In this document: positions 1 to 9,387 of the stretch, piece after piece
How the letters are laid out: every line of letters begins with the position of its first letter
Numbering within the stretch: the first letter of the stretch is position 1
DNA from: Bombella pollinis
GTDB taxonomy: Bacteria > Pseudomonadota > Alphaproteobacteria > Acetobacterales > Acetobacteraceae
DNA length: 64,000 bases
Direction of reading: 5' to 3'
Assembly: GCF_026385485.1 (NCBI RefSeq)
Contig: NZ_JANIDX010000008.1
Span: forward strand, 22,198-86,197
Notes under the pieces: generated by a model
What the model was told of the DNA's origin: nothing
The model's input: only the letters and a program-made list of their open reading frames with translations
Database searches by the model: none
Program-made: the position numbers and the translations under genes

Positions 1-935
1 TGCATCTGCGCCGCTACACCGGGTAGAAGGGCACTCACCGTATTCGGCAAGCGCGGGACGTCACGGCCCATAATGACCGCCCCTGCATGGCAGCAGATGG
101 CCTCTAGCTCATCACGCAATATCTGCAGGCGACTCCATTCTTGCTGCTGGCTTTCCACCAACGCAGCGGCCATGCTGAGATGCGCTGCAAGGGCGGGGGT
201 ACCCCCGCGCCGTCCACGCTCTTGCCCCCCACCGGGAAGAAGGGGGGGTAAGGGCCGGTCCTCTGGCAGAAGAAGAGCCCCCGCCCCCATTACCCCACCC
301 ATCTTATGGGCAGATAAAGCAAGGCTCGCCCCTACTAACGCCCCTGACGCCACGGCTTGAGAGAAAGGGTCTGTCCCGCTCATCCGCCCCGCTGCTTGCA
401 CCGCATCAATATGCAAATGCGCTCCGTATTGGCGGCATAAAGCGGCAATATCCTCCAACGGTGCGTACACGCCTGTCTCATTATTCGCCGCCATAATACA
501 TACGAGCGCACCTGCCTCTGCTGCATGGGAGGCAAGCTGTGTTTCCAAAGCTGCACATTCTATGAGACCATTTTGATCCACCGGAATCACGCATGCTCCC
601 GGCGCGGCTTTACGAATGGCGTCATGCTCGGTCGCACCGATGAGGATAGGCCGCCCTATCGCATGGCCAAAACCATGCACGGCAAGCGTATTCGCCTCTG
701 TCCCACCGGAGGTGAACACAAAGCTATCCGCCTCTCGCCCAAAGGTCCCAGCAAGCTGTTTGCGTGCTTGCTCTAGCATCACACGGGCCTTACGCCCTGC
801 TGTATGCACAGAGGCAGGATTACCCAGCTGGGCAAGCCCCTCATTCAACGCCTGTTGGGCTATGGGGCGTAACGGCTCTGTCGCATTAGCATCCAAATAA
901 AGCGGGTTATGCTGTGAAGGCGGGGCATGAAGCAT
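1..935 (-). CDS. Cysteine desulfurase, NifS/IscS type (C-terminus cut off by window edge)
   Basis: PLP enzyme that takes sulfur from L-cysteine for Fe-S cluster assembly and tRNA thiolation. The start ATG is at 935-933, preceded on its strand by a purine-rich GGAGGAGTCTCC. The visible 311 residues carry the family landmarks in order: YLDANAT near the N-terminus, NPASVH (39-44), FTSGGTEAN (74-82), NNETG (151-155), HIDAVQAAG (175-183) and the PLP lysine in LSAHKMGG (Lys211), then a glycine/arginine-rich GGGQERG segment. The C-terminal lobe with the sulfur-carrying cysteine loop lies outside the window, so the IscS versus NifS subgroup cannot be decided. It is divergent from the hydrolase gene at 1230, with about 295 bp between them. 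Confidence 0.93.
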   Translation of the reverse strand, partial: MLHAPPSQHNPLYLDANATEPLRPIAQQALNEGLAQLGNPASVHTAGRKARVMLEQARKQLAGTFGREADSFVFTSGGTEANTLAVHGFGHAIGRPILIGATEHDAIRKAAPGACVIPVDQNGLIECAALETQLASHAAEAGALVCIMAANNETGVYAPLEDIAALCRQYGAHLHIDAVQAAGRMSGTDPFSQAVASGALVGASLALSAHKMGGVMGAGALLLPEDRPLPPLLPGGGQERGRRGGTPALAAHLSMAAALVESQQQEWSRLQILRDELEAICCHAGAVIMGRDVPRLPNTVSALLPGVAAQM

Positions 936-1039
936 GGAGACTCCTCCTCTTTCTGCTGCCTCTGATAAACCTGACCCCTATAAAGAGACAAACATAATCT
1001 GATTTACTTTTTTGAAAAAACCGGCATGTGAGAGTCGAT

Positions 1040-1058
1040 TTTACTAGAAATTAGTAAA
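1040..1058. promoter_or_regulatory. 19-bp inverted repeat, possible operator between divergent genes
   Basis: TTTACTA and TAGTAAA form perfect 7-bp arms around the 5-bp spacer GAAAT. The site lies between the divergently read cysteine desulfurase and hydrolase genes, where a dimeric repressor could act on both. No regulator is assigned. The surrounding 936-1229 stretch is AT-rich and holds no other gene. Confidence 0.35.
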
Positions 1059-1229
1059 GCAAAACCGATATACAACGCCGATATACCTCTCCCGGCTTGG
1101 TGTCCATCCATCTGCGAGGGGCGCAAAATCATGCCCGGTCCCACAAAGGCCGGGCATAATCGGTTCGTACATCACCTTACCCTCCATATTTTAGGGATGG
1201 TCAGGGTGGACAATAAAGATGAGAGACGC

Positions 1230-1955
1230 ATGCCTGAAGTCATGTTCGCTGGCCCTGATGGGCGGCTCGAAGGCCATTATCACCATTCCGAAGACCCTAA
1301 CGCTCCTCTCGCCCTTGTCATCCACCCCCACCCGCTCCATGGCGGGACGATGAACAACCGCATCACTTACACCATGTATCGGCGTTTTCAGATGATGGGG
1401 TTTTCCGTCCTGCGTTATAATTCCCGCGGGGTTGGTCGCTCTCAAGGCCGTTATGATGGCGGTATTGGGGAAATCTCCGATGCAGCAGCTGCTCTGGACT
1501 GGATGCAGATGATTAACCCCAACTCCTCGGAGTTGTGGATTGCTGGATATTCCTTCGGGGCCTTTGTAGGGATGCAGCTGCTGATGCGCCGGCCAGAAAT
1601 CCGCGGTTGGATTAGCGTTGCCCCCCCTGCTGATGATTATGACTTCAACTTCCTCGCCCCCTGCCCCTGTAGCGGGTTAATGATTGCTGGTGGGCGAGAT
1701 AACATGGCCCCAGAGCCTGTCATCCGTAAACTGGTTGAGAAGCTCAACACACAAAAGAATGTGACGGTGGATTATCGCCTCTTCCCAGAGGCAGACCACA
1801 TCTTCTCCCAGCAAGCGGAGCTGATTGCCGATGCGTTGGAGGACCATGTCACCACCCGGCAGAAAAACCTCTTTGCACCAGAGCCTGCCTCTATCGCCGC
1901 CCCCGCGCTAGAACATGATGCAGAGCCAGAGCATGAGGCAGAAGCCATCGGCTAA
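1230..1955 (+). CDS. Alpha/beta hydrolase, cytosolic
   Basis: An alpha/beta-hydrolase of 241 residues from the chosen start. It shows the HPHPLHGG oxyanion-region motif, RYNSRGVGRS, the nucleophile elbow GYSFGAF with Ser, a GGRDNMAP acid loop and a late histidine in EADHIF, so a Ser-Asp-His triad is present. I start it at ATG 1230 (MPEVMFAGPDG), preceded by GAGAG; an upstream ATG at 1131 would add 33 residues unlike the family. A Glu/Ala/His-rich tail follows the fold. Its substrate is unknown. Genes of this type are often found next to Fe-S assembly genes in Alphaproteobacteria, which fits its divergent neighbour. Confidence 0.8.
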   Translation: MPEVMFAGPDGRLEGHYHHSEDPNAPLALVIHPHPLHGGTMNNRITYTMYRRFQMMGFSVLRYNSRGVGRSQGRYDGGIGEISDAAAALDWMQMINPNSSELWIAGYSFGAFVGMQLLMRRPEIRGWISVAPPADDYDFNFLAPCPCSGLMIAGGRDNMAPEPVIRKLVEKLNTQKNVTVDYRLFPEADHIFSQQAELIADALEDHVTTRQKNLFAPEPASIAAPALEHDAEPEHEAEAIG

Positions 1956-1995
1956 GCGATCCCCCTTGCTATAGACTTCAGAAAAGAGCTTTTCC

Positions 1996-3246
1996 ATGAC
2001 CGACATCACACTTAAAAGCCCCTTCCTGCAAGAAGCTCAGGCCCGTGGGATGATTTTCCAATGCACTGATTATGAGGCGTTGGATGCTCTTATGCAGGAA
2101 GGCCCCATTACGGCTTATATCGGCTTTGACCCTACAGCTGATTCCCTGCATGTGGGTAATGCGATGTCGATTATGATGTTGCGGCTCTTACAAAAGCACG
2201 GCCATCACCCTATTGCGCTCATCGGTGGGGGGACGGCGAAAATTGGTGACCCGTCCTTCCGCGATGAAGCCCGCTCGCTGATGAGCAACGAGACCATCAC
2301 CCATAATCTCGCAGGGTTGCGCGCCTCACTGGGGCAATTTTTGGATTTTGATGATGGTAAATGTCGCCTCGTCAATAATGCGGATTGGTTGGATAAGCTC
2401 TCTTACATCAGCCTATTGCAAGATGTTGGGGTGCAATTCTCTGTCAGTCGGATGCTCTCTTTTGAGAGTGTGAAGCAACGTCTTGAGCGTGAGCAGGGGC
2501 TGACCTTCTTAGAATTCAACTACTCCATTCTTCAAGCATTCGACTTCCGGGAGCTCTATCGCCGTCATGGGGCCATCCTTCAGATGGGGGGCTCTGACCA
2601 ATGGGGCAATATCGTCTCCGGCATTGACCTCGCTCGCCGTACCGATGGAGCGCGGCTATTTGGGCTGACAACACCGCTTGTTACCACCTCCTCCGGGGCT
2701 AAGATGGGCAAGTCCGCCAATGGGGCGGTGTGGGTCCGCAAGGAGCGGCGGCCTGTATTTGATTACTGGCAGTTCTGGCGCAATACGGAAGATGCGGATG
2801 TAGGCCGCTTCCTCAAAATGTTTACCGACCTCCCCGTGAAGGAATGTGAACGCCTCGGCGCGCTGGAAGGAACAGAGATTAACGAAGCTAAGAAGATTCT
2901 GGCTACAGAGGCCACAGCCATCTGCCACGGCCGTGCTGCCGCTGAGGAAGCCGCTGCAACTGCCCGCACCGTGTTTGAGCAAGGCAGCACACAAGCCGCC
3001 CTGCCAGAAGTCACCCTGCCTGCTAGCCTATTTGCCGAGGGTGTGCCTGCCTTTAAGCTCTTTGCAGAGGCAGGCTTAGCCGCCAGCGGGGGCGAGGCAC
3101 GCCGCCTCATCCGCGGAGGTGGTGCCCGGCTGAATGATGTCGTCATCAAAGATGAGAATCAAATCATCACATCTGCCGACCTAACAAACGGCACGCTAAA
3201 GCTCTCCTCCGGCAAGAAGAAACATATCCTCATCCGGGTAGGGTAG
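1996..3246 (+). CDS. tyrS: Tyrosyl-tRNA synthetase
   Basis: Charges tRNA-Tyr with tyrosine. At 416 residues it has the normal bacterial TyrRS length. Class I signatures are visible: YIGFDPTADSLHVGN, whose HVGN is the HIGH motif, and KMGKS as the KMSKS loop. The GGSDQWGN tyrosine/tRNA-binding segment lies between them. A C-terminal S4 RNA-binding domain (AEAGLAASGGEARRLIRGGG onward) completes it. The gene starts 40 bp after the hydrolase, so they may be co-transcribed. It converges on the heparinase-like gene with only 11 bp between the stop codons. Confidence 0.97.
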   Translation: MTDITLKSPFLQEAQARGMIFQCTDYEALDALMQEGPITAYIGFDPTADSLHVGNAMSIMMLRLLQKHGHHPIALIGGGTAKIGDPSFRDEARSLMSNETITHNLAGLRASLGQFLDFDDGKCRLVNNADWLDKLSYISLLQDVGVQFSVSRMLSFESVKQRLEREQGLTFLEFNYSILQAFDFRELYRRHGAILQMGGSDQWGNIVSGIDLARRTDGARLFGLTTPLVTTSSGAKMGKSANGAVWVRKERRPVFDYWQFWRNTEDADVGRFLKMFTDLPVKECERLGALEGTEINEAKKILATEATAICHGRAAAEEAAATARTVFEQGSTQAALPEVTLPASLFAEGVPAFKLFAEAGLAASGGEARRLIRGGGARLNDVVIKDENQIITSADLTNGTLKLSSGKKKHILIRVG

Positions 3247-3257
3247 CAGGGTAGCCC

Positions 3258-4889
3258 CTAAAGGGGCACATATTCCAGCACCCATTCCACCTTTTGCTGG
3301 CGGCGGGGGCGTGTCTCGGCCCCCTCCTTCTCCGTTGTAGGTGACGTTAACGTCCGACCGGGACGGGAATAAACGACAATCTGGCGCGTTTCCTCCGGTG
3401 TGCCGCGGCCCATATAAAGGTCGTCCTCCACGGCTATCTCTCCACCTGTTTGATGAAAACGCCATATCTCGGAGGCTGTATGGAGGATAATCTCCTCATC
3501 CTCGCGCTCTACCCGCACATCAGGATGAATATGGAAGCGCAACGCAAAAGGCACATCACGCTCCCCTTCCACACGCTCGCAACCGCGTAACTCCTCCCCT
3601 GAAGGGTCTAAGAAAAGCGAGCGGGACCATATCACCCCATGAGAGGGATAATAGCCATTATGAGAGAGATGCACGGCGTCTGCTCGGCCCTCTCGCTCTT
3701 GCTGGCAGCGCACTTGTGAAGGCCGATGTGTTATATGACCACCCGCCCCAAACCCTGATGAGGACTCTCCTTCAACAATCAGGGCTGTATGGGCAGCAGA
3801 CGAGCGCAAGGCGCGTTGCCACCCCCCGCCCATAGCAGAACCACAATTTACAAATAATCGCTGCCGATGATGGGAGAACTCAAAAGACAATGTCCCCGCA
3901 TGGGCCATACGGTCCAACCCGCGCGGTGGGGGTGGGGCTGCATCCACCAATAAAAGGGCCCGCCCTGCTGTAAGCCGCACAAAACCACCTTGGCTCAAAC
4001 TCGAGGCAACAATGCGGTAACGTTCAGCTTGCTCTAACAAAGCGGTAATGGCTTTTGCGCCATGTTCCTGCGCGCCATTAAAGAGAGCTAGCCCCCCATC
4101 GCCATGGCAGAAAGCCCGCAATACTGCACAAGCCCGCCCTAGAGCGACAGAGACGCACTCCGGTGGCAACCATTGCAAAACACCGAACATCCCTTGAATC
4201 GCAGTAAGTTCCTGCACGCAGCGATATTGGGCCTCCGGGCTGCGCTCTGCCGCAATACCCTCCTCCCCCAACAAGCGGGTCAGCACATGGGGGAGTTGCT
4301 CCTCAAAGCGTTTGAGAAAGCCATCATAATCAGGCACCGCCATATAAACGGCTAACAACCCACGCAGAGCCGCAAGCTCCTCCCAGCCTAATGAGGAAAG
4401 AGGCAACATTGCCGAGAGCCGCCGTCCATCTTTAACCGCAGCCTCTAACACAATATGCTGTGTGTTCGCTGTAGCGGTGGAGAGGCAGAACTCATAATGC
4501 CCAAACCAATTTGCTAAACGGCGGCCTATCACCCCACCTTCCCGCGCGATGGGGTCATTAGGAGGACGGTCTGCCCATGAAGTGACCATGGAGCGCGCTA
4601 ATAACCGCCCTCCATTTGTGCCGAATGTACGAAGGTCTTTCAGCCACTCAAAGCTATACACCCACCGGCGTACATCTTCAGGCCAATTATTCTTTTGCCA
4701 AACATCCCGCATTGGCAAGCGATAGGTCTTTTGTGCAAAACGGAACACACCACCCGTCAATAAAGCGGCTTGGTCAATGTCCCCTTCTTCACGGTCTTGA
4801 TACAAACAAACAGGGCCAACTTCGTCCCGCTGACGGGCTGGCAGAGAGGCACATAATAGCCGAATATACCGCCAGCAGGACCTAAACAA
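3258..4889 (-). CDS. Heparinase II/III family protein
   Basis: A 543-residue protein of the heparinase II/III-like family found beside rpe in acetic acid bacteria. The N-terminal half is helical, including WVYSFEWLKDLRTF and WADRPPNDPIAREGGVIGRRLANWFGH-type segments. The C-terminal half is beta-rich with FCHGDGGLALFNGAQEHGA and a long heparinase-like sandwich (about 300-540). No signal peptide is apparent. The start is TTG at 4889 with GGGGAG just upstream; the nearer ATG is out of frame. It begins 15 bp after rpe ends, so both form one operon. The true substrate is unknown, and heparin itself is unlikely. Confidence 0.8.
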   Translation of the reverse strand: MFRSCWRYIRLLCASLPARQRDEVGPVCLYQDREEGDIDQAALLTGGVFRFAQKTYRLPMRDVWQKNNWPEDVRRWVYSFEWLKDLRTFGTNGGRLLARSMVTSWADRPPNDPIAREGGVIGRRLANWFGHYEFCLSTATANTQHIVLEAAVKDGRRLSAMLPLSSLGWEELAALRGLLAVYMAVPDYDGFLKRFEEQLPHVLTRLLGEEGIAAERSPEAQYRCVQELTAIQGMFGVLQWLPPECVSVALGRACAVLRAFCHGDGGLALFNGAQEHGAKAITALLEQAERYRIVASSLSQGGFVRLTAGRALLLVDAAPPPPRGLDRMAHAGTLSFEFSHHRQRLFVNCGSAMGGGWQRALRSSAAHTALIVEGESSSGFGAGGHITHRPSQVRCQQEREGRADAVHLSHNGYYPSHGVIWSRSLFLDPSGEELRGCERVEGERDVPFALRFHIHPDVRVEREDEEIILHTASEIWRFHQTGGEIAVEDDLYMGRGTPEETRQIVVYSRPGRTLTSPTTEKEGAETRPRRQQKVEWVLEYVPL

Positions 4890-4904
4890 GCCGCTCCCCT
4901 TCCA

Positions 4905-5567
4905 TCAAGCGCGGCGTGCGGGGCGGGCTACAGCGCGCATCCCCTCTATAGCGGCTTTGCGGTCACCCTTACCAAAAATAGCAGAGCCTGCCACGAGCAT
5001 AGTCGCCCCGGCCTCCGTCACCAACGGGGTTGTGGTTTCATCAATCCCACCATCAACGCCTAGTGTAATATCCCGCCCGCTCCTACGGATCATCTCTGCA
5101 AGGGTGCGGATTTTAGCAAGCTGACCATGCAGGAACTTCTGCCCCCCAAAACCGGGATTAACCGTCATAACCAAAATAATATCAACCATATCCATCACTT
5201 CGGACAAAGCCTCTGGTGGGGTTGCAGGACAAATCGCCACCCCTGCTTTACAGCCTAAGGCATGGATGGTTTGCAACGTCCGATGCAGGTGAGCATTCCC
5301 CTCCACATGCACCGTAATATGGTCTGCTCCCGCTTTGGCTGTGGCTTCTAAATACGGGTCCACAGGGTCAATCATCAAATGAACATCAAACTTGGCCTGA
5401 CTATGTGGCCGCAAGGCTTTAATGACGGGCATCCCAAAAGAGATATTAGGCACAAAATGCCCATCCATCACATCAAGATGCAACCACGGGGCCTCCACCA
5501 CCGCGCTCATTTCCTGACGCAGATTAGAGAAATCAGCAGCAAGCAGGCTCGGTGCAATTATGGGCAT
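4905..5567 (-). CDS. rpe: Ribulose-phosphate 3-epimerase
   Basis: Interconverts D-ribulose 5-phosphate and D-xylulose 5-phosphate in the pentose phosphate pathway, a main sugar route in acetic acid bacteria. The 220-residue TIM barrel shows IAPSLLAADF, the metal-site HLDVMDGHFVPN, DVHLMI, the MTVNPGFGGQ loop, GVDGGID and a terminal VAGSAIFG phosphate-binding motif. I start it at ATG 5567 (MPIIAPSLL) with GGGGGT upstream; the open frame extends to 5684 but those residues lie outside the family. It is divergent from the TPP riboswitch unit. Confidence 0.96.
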   Translation of the reverse strand: MPIIAPSLLAADFSNLRQEMSAVVEAPWLHLDVMDGHFVPNISFGMPVIKALRPHSQAKFDVHLMIDPVDPYLEATAKAGADHITVHVEGNAHLHRTLQTIHALGCKAGVAICPATPPEALSEVMDMVDIILVMTVNPGFGGQKFLHGQLAKIRTLAEMIRRSGRDITLGVDGGIDETTTPLVTEAGATMLVAGSAIFGKGDRKAAIEGMRAVARPARRA

Positions 5568-5687
5568 AAGACCCCCATTATAAAAAGGACAAAACGCATA
5601 GGCTTGATATTGGCAGAAATAGGCATTTTTACAAGAGAGCCTTGCACTTGAACAAAAGGGCCTTTCTCTGCTAACGAAGAGCACATG

Positions 5688-5783
5688 TTCCGAGGGGTGC
5701 CTTCATCTGCAAGGCTGAGAGGATGGGCAAGGCCATCCAACCCTTTGAACCTGATCCGGTTCGTACCGGCGAAGGGACAGGAA
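5688..5783 (+). promoter_or_regulatory. TPP riboswitch (THI element)
   Basis: The conserved thiamine pyrophosphate aptamer is directly readable: GGGGTGC at 5694-5700, CTGAGA at 5715-5720, then ACCCTTTGAACCTGATC and CGGTTCGTACCGGCGAAGGGA through about 5777. It sits about 90 bp before the receptor gene at 5873. A CACCCC at 5800-5805 could pair with GGGGTG at 5694-5699, a possible switching helix; that is inference only. High TPP should lower expression of the three downstream genes. Confidence 0.96.
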
Positions 5784-5872
5784 AATAGCATGGATGGAAC
5801 ACCCCCATCTTCCCCTGAACTAACGCCAGCCCAGCGAACCTTCCCTATCGACCTCTCGAAGGTGAAGATTCT

Positions 5873-8260
5873 ATGCGCTTATCTTTTTCTGGCTTGCGGG
5901 CCCTCCTCTTACTCCCCTTATGTTGCCCCAGCTTAGCCTTGGCTGAGGAGCAAACAAAAGGCCAACAGACGCACACGCACACACCAACACATCCCACCAC
6001 CTCACATCCCCATGATGTGCAGGCAAAAGAGGTGGAATATATCACCACCCATGCCACAACGGAGGTCACCCAACGCGGTGGGGGGTTAATCCGCCCTCAA
6101 CATGGCACGCAATCCATCAGTGAGGTGGGCCGTAGCTATATGGATGTACAAGCCCCTACGGCTTCGGCTTTTCAGCTTGTCTCCATTTTACCCGGTGCAA
6201 ATGTTGCTACCTCCGACCCTTTTGGCATTTCCCCTAATACGAATATCAGTGTCCGTGGGCTAAATGGGGATGCTATTGGCTATGTCTTAGAGGGTATGCC
6301 CCTCAATGATATTGCCTCTTATGGTGGGTATCCCAACCAATTTGCTGATACAGAGAATTACAGCACCGTTGGACTGCAACAAGGCTCCTCCGACCTGGAT
6401 AGCCCCGTCCTCAATGCCGCTGGGGGATTGATGAAACTCTCCTTCCTAGACCCGGCCTTTAAACCCGGCGGGTTTGCCACTTTCTCATATGGCTCTTTTA
6501 ACACGCGGCGCGGCTTCCTCCGGCTTGAGACAGGCGAGATTGGTCATAGTGGCGTCCGCGGCTTTGCCTCTTACTCCAACACCCATACTGATAATTGGCG
6601 CAGCGGCGGGTACGATACCCGCCAGCATATTGACTTCAAGCTCCTTAAAGAATGGGGGCAGGACAATCGCGCAAGCCTTGTTGGGTCATGGAACAGGGCC
6701 ATCACCAGCTATTATCCCTTCACGTCCCTCAAGGATTGGAAAACATACGGCATCCATAGCGGTGCCCTTACCCACCATTATGAACCCGGCGATAATAGCT
6801 ATAATTACTGGCGGCTTTCCCGCGACCCAGAGGAAACGCTCTATGTCGGTGCGCCTGTGCATCTGCGCTTTAACCAGCGTTATAGTTTTGACATCACCCC
6901 TTATGCTCAAAGTGCTTATGGTAACTTCCCGTACGGCTCCCAGCTCTCTGGTACAGGGAATTATTATGGCACCCAGCCTGTTTCCTCCCTCCCTTTAACC
7001 GATAATCAAACCGTCCGTTCCGAATACACGCAGCGTAGCTATCGCGCTGGGGTGAATATGGCCTTCCATGCCCGGTATAAATGGAATGATTTCGTTATGG
7101 GGTATTGGTATGACTACTCCGATGATAACCAACGCCAACCCTTTACCACCGTTAATGATGATGGAAGTTCGGCCAATATTTGGGGCGATAAACGGCGTGA
7201 CCGTGTGCTAATGCCCAATGGTAACCCTTACCTTGCGGGGGCCTTTCATACTATGTCGCAGGTCAATGCGCTGTATATAGGCGACCATATCTCCCTCATG
7301 CAGGATAGATTAGCGATGGATATTGGCTTTAAAGAAGTCATGATGCATCGTTGGGGAACAAATGACGTCCCCGGCCCTCAGCGGACCATCTCTAGTAATA
7401 AAGCCGAACCACTGCCGCGCTTTGGCATGAGGTGGAACTTTACCAAGCAGGACCAGCTCTTCCTCAACGTCAACACCAACTTCCGCGCCCCAACAGCCTC
7501 CAGCTATTACAACCAATATGCTGGGACGGATGCGAATGGCAACGCCAATGGCTCCCTCAGCAAAGCGGGGACAAACCATCTTAAAAATGAATATTCCATT
7601 GCAGAGGAGTTCGGCTATCGCCGTACGGGGGAATGGATTACTGCGAGCGTGACCTTCTTTAACTACAATTTCCGCAATCGGCAGATTAAAACAGGGGAGC
7701 CCAATAACCCCAATATCTCCACCTCCATCAATGCGGGGAAACAAACCTCACGCGGGGTAGATGTAGAGATTGGCACACGCCCTTGGCATCATCTCAGCCC
7801 CTATGCCTCTTTTGAATATCTCCATGCCACCATCGATAGTAACATTGCCGCCAGGGGGGACCTCCTCCCTACAGCAGGCAAAACGGCTATCCGTAGCCCT
7901 CATTTCCAAGCGGGAGCGGGGTTACGCTATGATGATGGACACTTCTTCAGCATGATGACGATGCATTATATGAGCCACCAATATGCCACCTTTATGAATG
8001 ATGAGCGCATCCCTGCCATCATGACGGCAGACCTCGCTTTGGGGTACCGCTTTAACAATATCGGCGTACTCAAAAAACCCACCTTGCGCCTGAACCTGAG
8101 CAATTTAAGCAATCAACGTTACCTCTCTGGTATTAACAGCACCGCTTTTAACGCTCATACGACAACCGGCCTGCATGGGACGCGCATTAAAGGCTCCAGC
8201 CCTGATTACTTCATCGGCAGTCCCTTTGCCGCCCTTGCAAGCTTTACAGCGGGGTTTTGA
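5873..8260 (+). CDS. TonB-dependent outer-membrane receptor, probably for thiamine or a thiamine precursor
   Basis: A 795-residue TonB-dependent receptor. It starts with a clear signal peptide (LLLLPLCCPSLALAEE), followed by an unusual His/Thr-rich linker around residues 35-50. The plug domain contains FQLVSILPGANV, NISVRGLNGDAIGYVLEGMPLND and NAAGGLMKLS; the remainder is a beta-barrel ending in a short hydrophobic strand with a terminal Phe, as in outer-membrane barrels. The start has GAAGGTGAAG upstream. Its specificity is inferred from the TPP riboswitch and the downstream PnuT-like permease, not from the barrel. It is followed by the kinase gene with essentially no gap. Confidence 0.9.
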   Translation: MRLSFSGLRALLLLPLCCPSLALAEEQTKGQQTHTHTPTHPTTSHPHDVQAKEVEYITTHATTEVTQRGGGLIRPQHGTQSISEVGRSYMDVQAPTASAFQLVSILPGANVATSDPFGISPNTNISVRGLNGDAIGYVLEGMPLNDIASYGGYPNQFADTENYSTVGLQQGSSDLDSPVLNAAGGLMKLSFLDPAFKPGGFATFSYGSFNTRRGFLRLETGEIGHSGVRGFASYSNTHTDNWRSGGYDTRQHIDFKLLKEWGQDNRASLVGSWNRAITSYYPFTSLKDWKTYGIHSGALTHHYEPGDNSYNYWRLSRDPEETLYVGAPVHLRFNQRYSFDITPYAQSAYGNFPYGSQLSGTGNYYGTQPVSSLPLTDNQTVRSEYTQRSYRAGVNMAFHARYKWNDFVMGYWYDYSDDNQRQPFTTVNDDGSSANIWGDKRRDRVLMPNGNPYLAGAFHTMSQVNALYIGDHISLMQDRLAMDIGFKEVMMHRWGTNDVPGPQRTISSNKAEPLPRFGMRWNFTKQDQLFLNVNTNFRAPTASSYYNQYAGTDANGNANGSLSKAGTNHLKNEYSIAEEFGYRRTGEWITASVTFFNYNFRNRQIKTGEPNNPNISTSINAGKQTSRGVDVEIGTRPWHHLSPYASFEYLHATIDSNIAARGDLLPTAGKTAIRSPHFQAGAGLRYDDGHFFSMMTMHYMSHQYATFMNDERIPAIMTADLALGYRFNNIGVLKKPTLRLNLSNLSNQRYLSGINSTAFNAHTTTGLHGTRIKGSSPDYFIGSPFAALASFTAGF

Positions 8261-8262
8261 GC

Positions 8263-9387
8263 ATGTCTGCACGCCCCCTTGGCTTAGAGAGCGGCTATAA
8301 TAGCTGTGTGTGGCCCGCCCTTACGCGCGCTGATGTAGCAACTCTCTTGCCTCATTGGGGCATGCATCCCGCTAACGATCCTATCCTCTGGCATAGCCAG
8401 CGGCCCTTTTCTGCCTCGGCCATCATCGCGTTGCAGGATGGCCAGCATATTTTCCTCAAACGGCATGGGCGGGCTTTGCGCTCCGCCCGCACAGTGACAG
8501 AGGAACATCGCTTTGCCCAACATCTCGCAGCGCAAGGGCTAGCCGTATGCGCCCCACTCCCTATGGAGGATGGCACCACCGCCAAAGCAGAAGGGCATTA
8601 TATTTATGAGGCCTTTCCCCTCTTTACCGAGCACGATGCTTATCGCGGGCTTGAATCATGGCGGCCTTATAAAAGCACGCCCCAAGCGGACTCTAGCGGG
8701 CGGCTCCTTGCCCAATTACATCACGCTAGTGCGGGGTATGACGCGCCCCCGCGCCATAATCCCCCCCTCACCTCCATCCGCCATCCCCTGCTCGGGCCAT
8801 CCTTAGACGATACACTCCTCCCTTGGGCAGCACAGCAAAAGGGCCTTACATCACTTTACTCCCTTGAGGATGTACGCTCTGACGTTCTGCCCCTTTTAGA
8901 GCCATTTCATCAGGCCTTACGCCCCCTCTTACCGCATGACCGCCCCCTTTGGGGACATGGTGATTGGCATGGGGCAAATCTCTTATGGCAGAATGAGGGG
9001 CAAGACCTCACCGCCGTGCGTATCTTCGATTTCGGCATGTGTGACCAAACCAGTGCCGCTTTTGACCTCGCTGTGGCGATAGAGCGTAGCTTCATTAGCT
9101 GGCTCGCCCCTGACGGCTCCCCCACCGTGCATGAGGAGCAGCTACGCGCCTTCCTCCACGCTTATGATGCCCAACGCCCAAGAAACCTCGTAGAACGACA
9201 CCTCACAGCACGCTGGCTCCCCCTCTGCCATGTGACCTTTGCCCTCTCTGAAACGGCTTATTACGGCCATACGCTCCATAACCAAGCAGCGGCGGAGATT
9301 TCTTGGCGGGATTATCTCATCGGCCATGCAGAATGGTTCCATTCCCCCACAGGGCGTACCCTCCTAAGCATGTTGGAGGCATGTTAA
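8263..9387 (+). CDS. APH/choline kinase-fold phosphotransferase, candidate thiamine kinase
   Basis: A 374-residue small-molecule kinase of the aminoglycoside/choline kinase fold. Visible features are FLKRHGR (ATP-site Lys66), a following EHRF glutamate, the catalytic loop HGDWHGANLL (Asp234, Asn239) and the metal-binding IFDFG (Asp256). ATG 8263 is chosen because AGCGGGG lies 8 bp upstream; a TTG at 8257 overlapping the receptor stop is also possible. As the middle gene of a TPP-riboswitch operon it probably phosphorylates imported thiamine or a pyrimidine/thiazole precursor, trapping it in the cell. It is longer than E. coli ThiK, and the substrate assignment is inference. Confidence 0.75.
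   Translation: MSARPLGLESGYNSCVWPALTRADVATLLPHWGMHPANDPILWHSQRPFSASAIIALQDGQHIFLKRHGRALRSARTVTEEHRFAQHLAAQGLAVCAPLPMEDGTTAKAEGHYIYEAFPLFTEHDAYRGLESWRPYKSTPQADSSGRLLAQLHHASAGYDAPPRHNPPLTSIRHPLLGPSLDDTLLPWAAQQKGLTSLYSLEDVRSDVLPLLEPFHQALRPLLPHDRPLWGHGDWHGANLLWQNEGQDLTAVRIFDFGMCDQTSAAFDLAVAIERSFISWLAPDGSPTVHEEQLRAFLHAYDAQRPRNLVERHLTARWLPLCHVTFALSETAYYGHTLHNQAAAEISWRDYLIGHAEWFHSPTGRTLLSMLEAC

Noticed and set aside
2763..3149. 128-codon minus-strand open frame inside tyrS
   Set aside because: It lies opposite a conserved part of tyrS and its product shows no family feature.
5790..5936. Upstream ORF (MDGTPPSS...) between the riboswitch and the TonB receptor
   Set aside because: No proper ribosome-binding site, and it overlaps the receptor start in another frame; composition looks like leader RNA rather than coding sequence.
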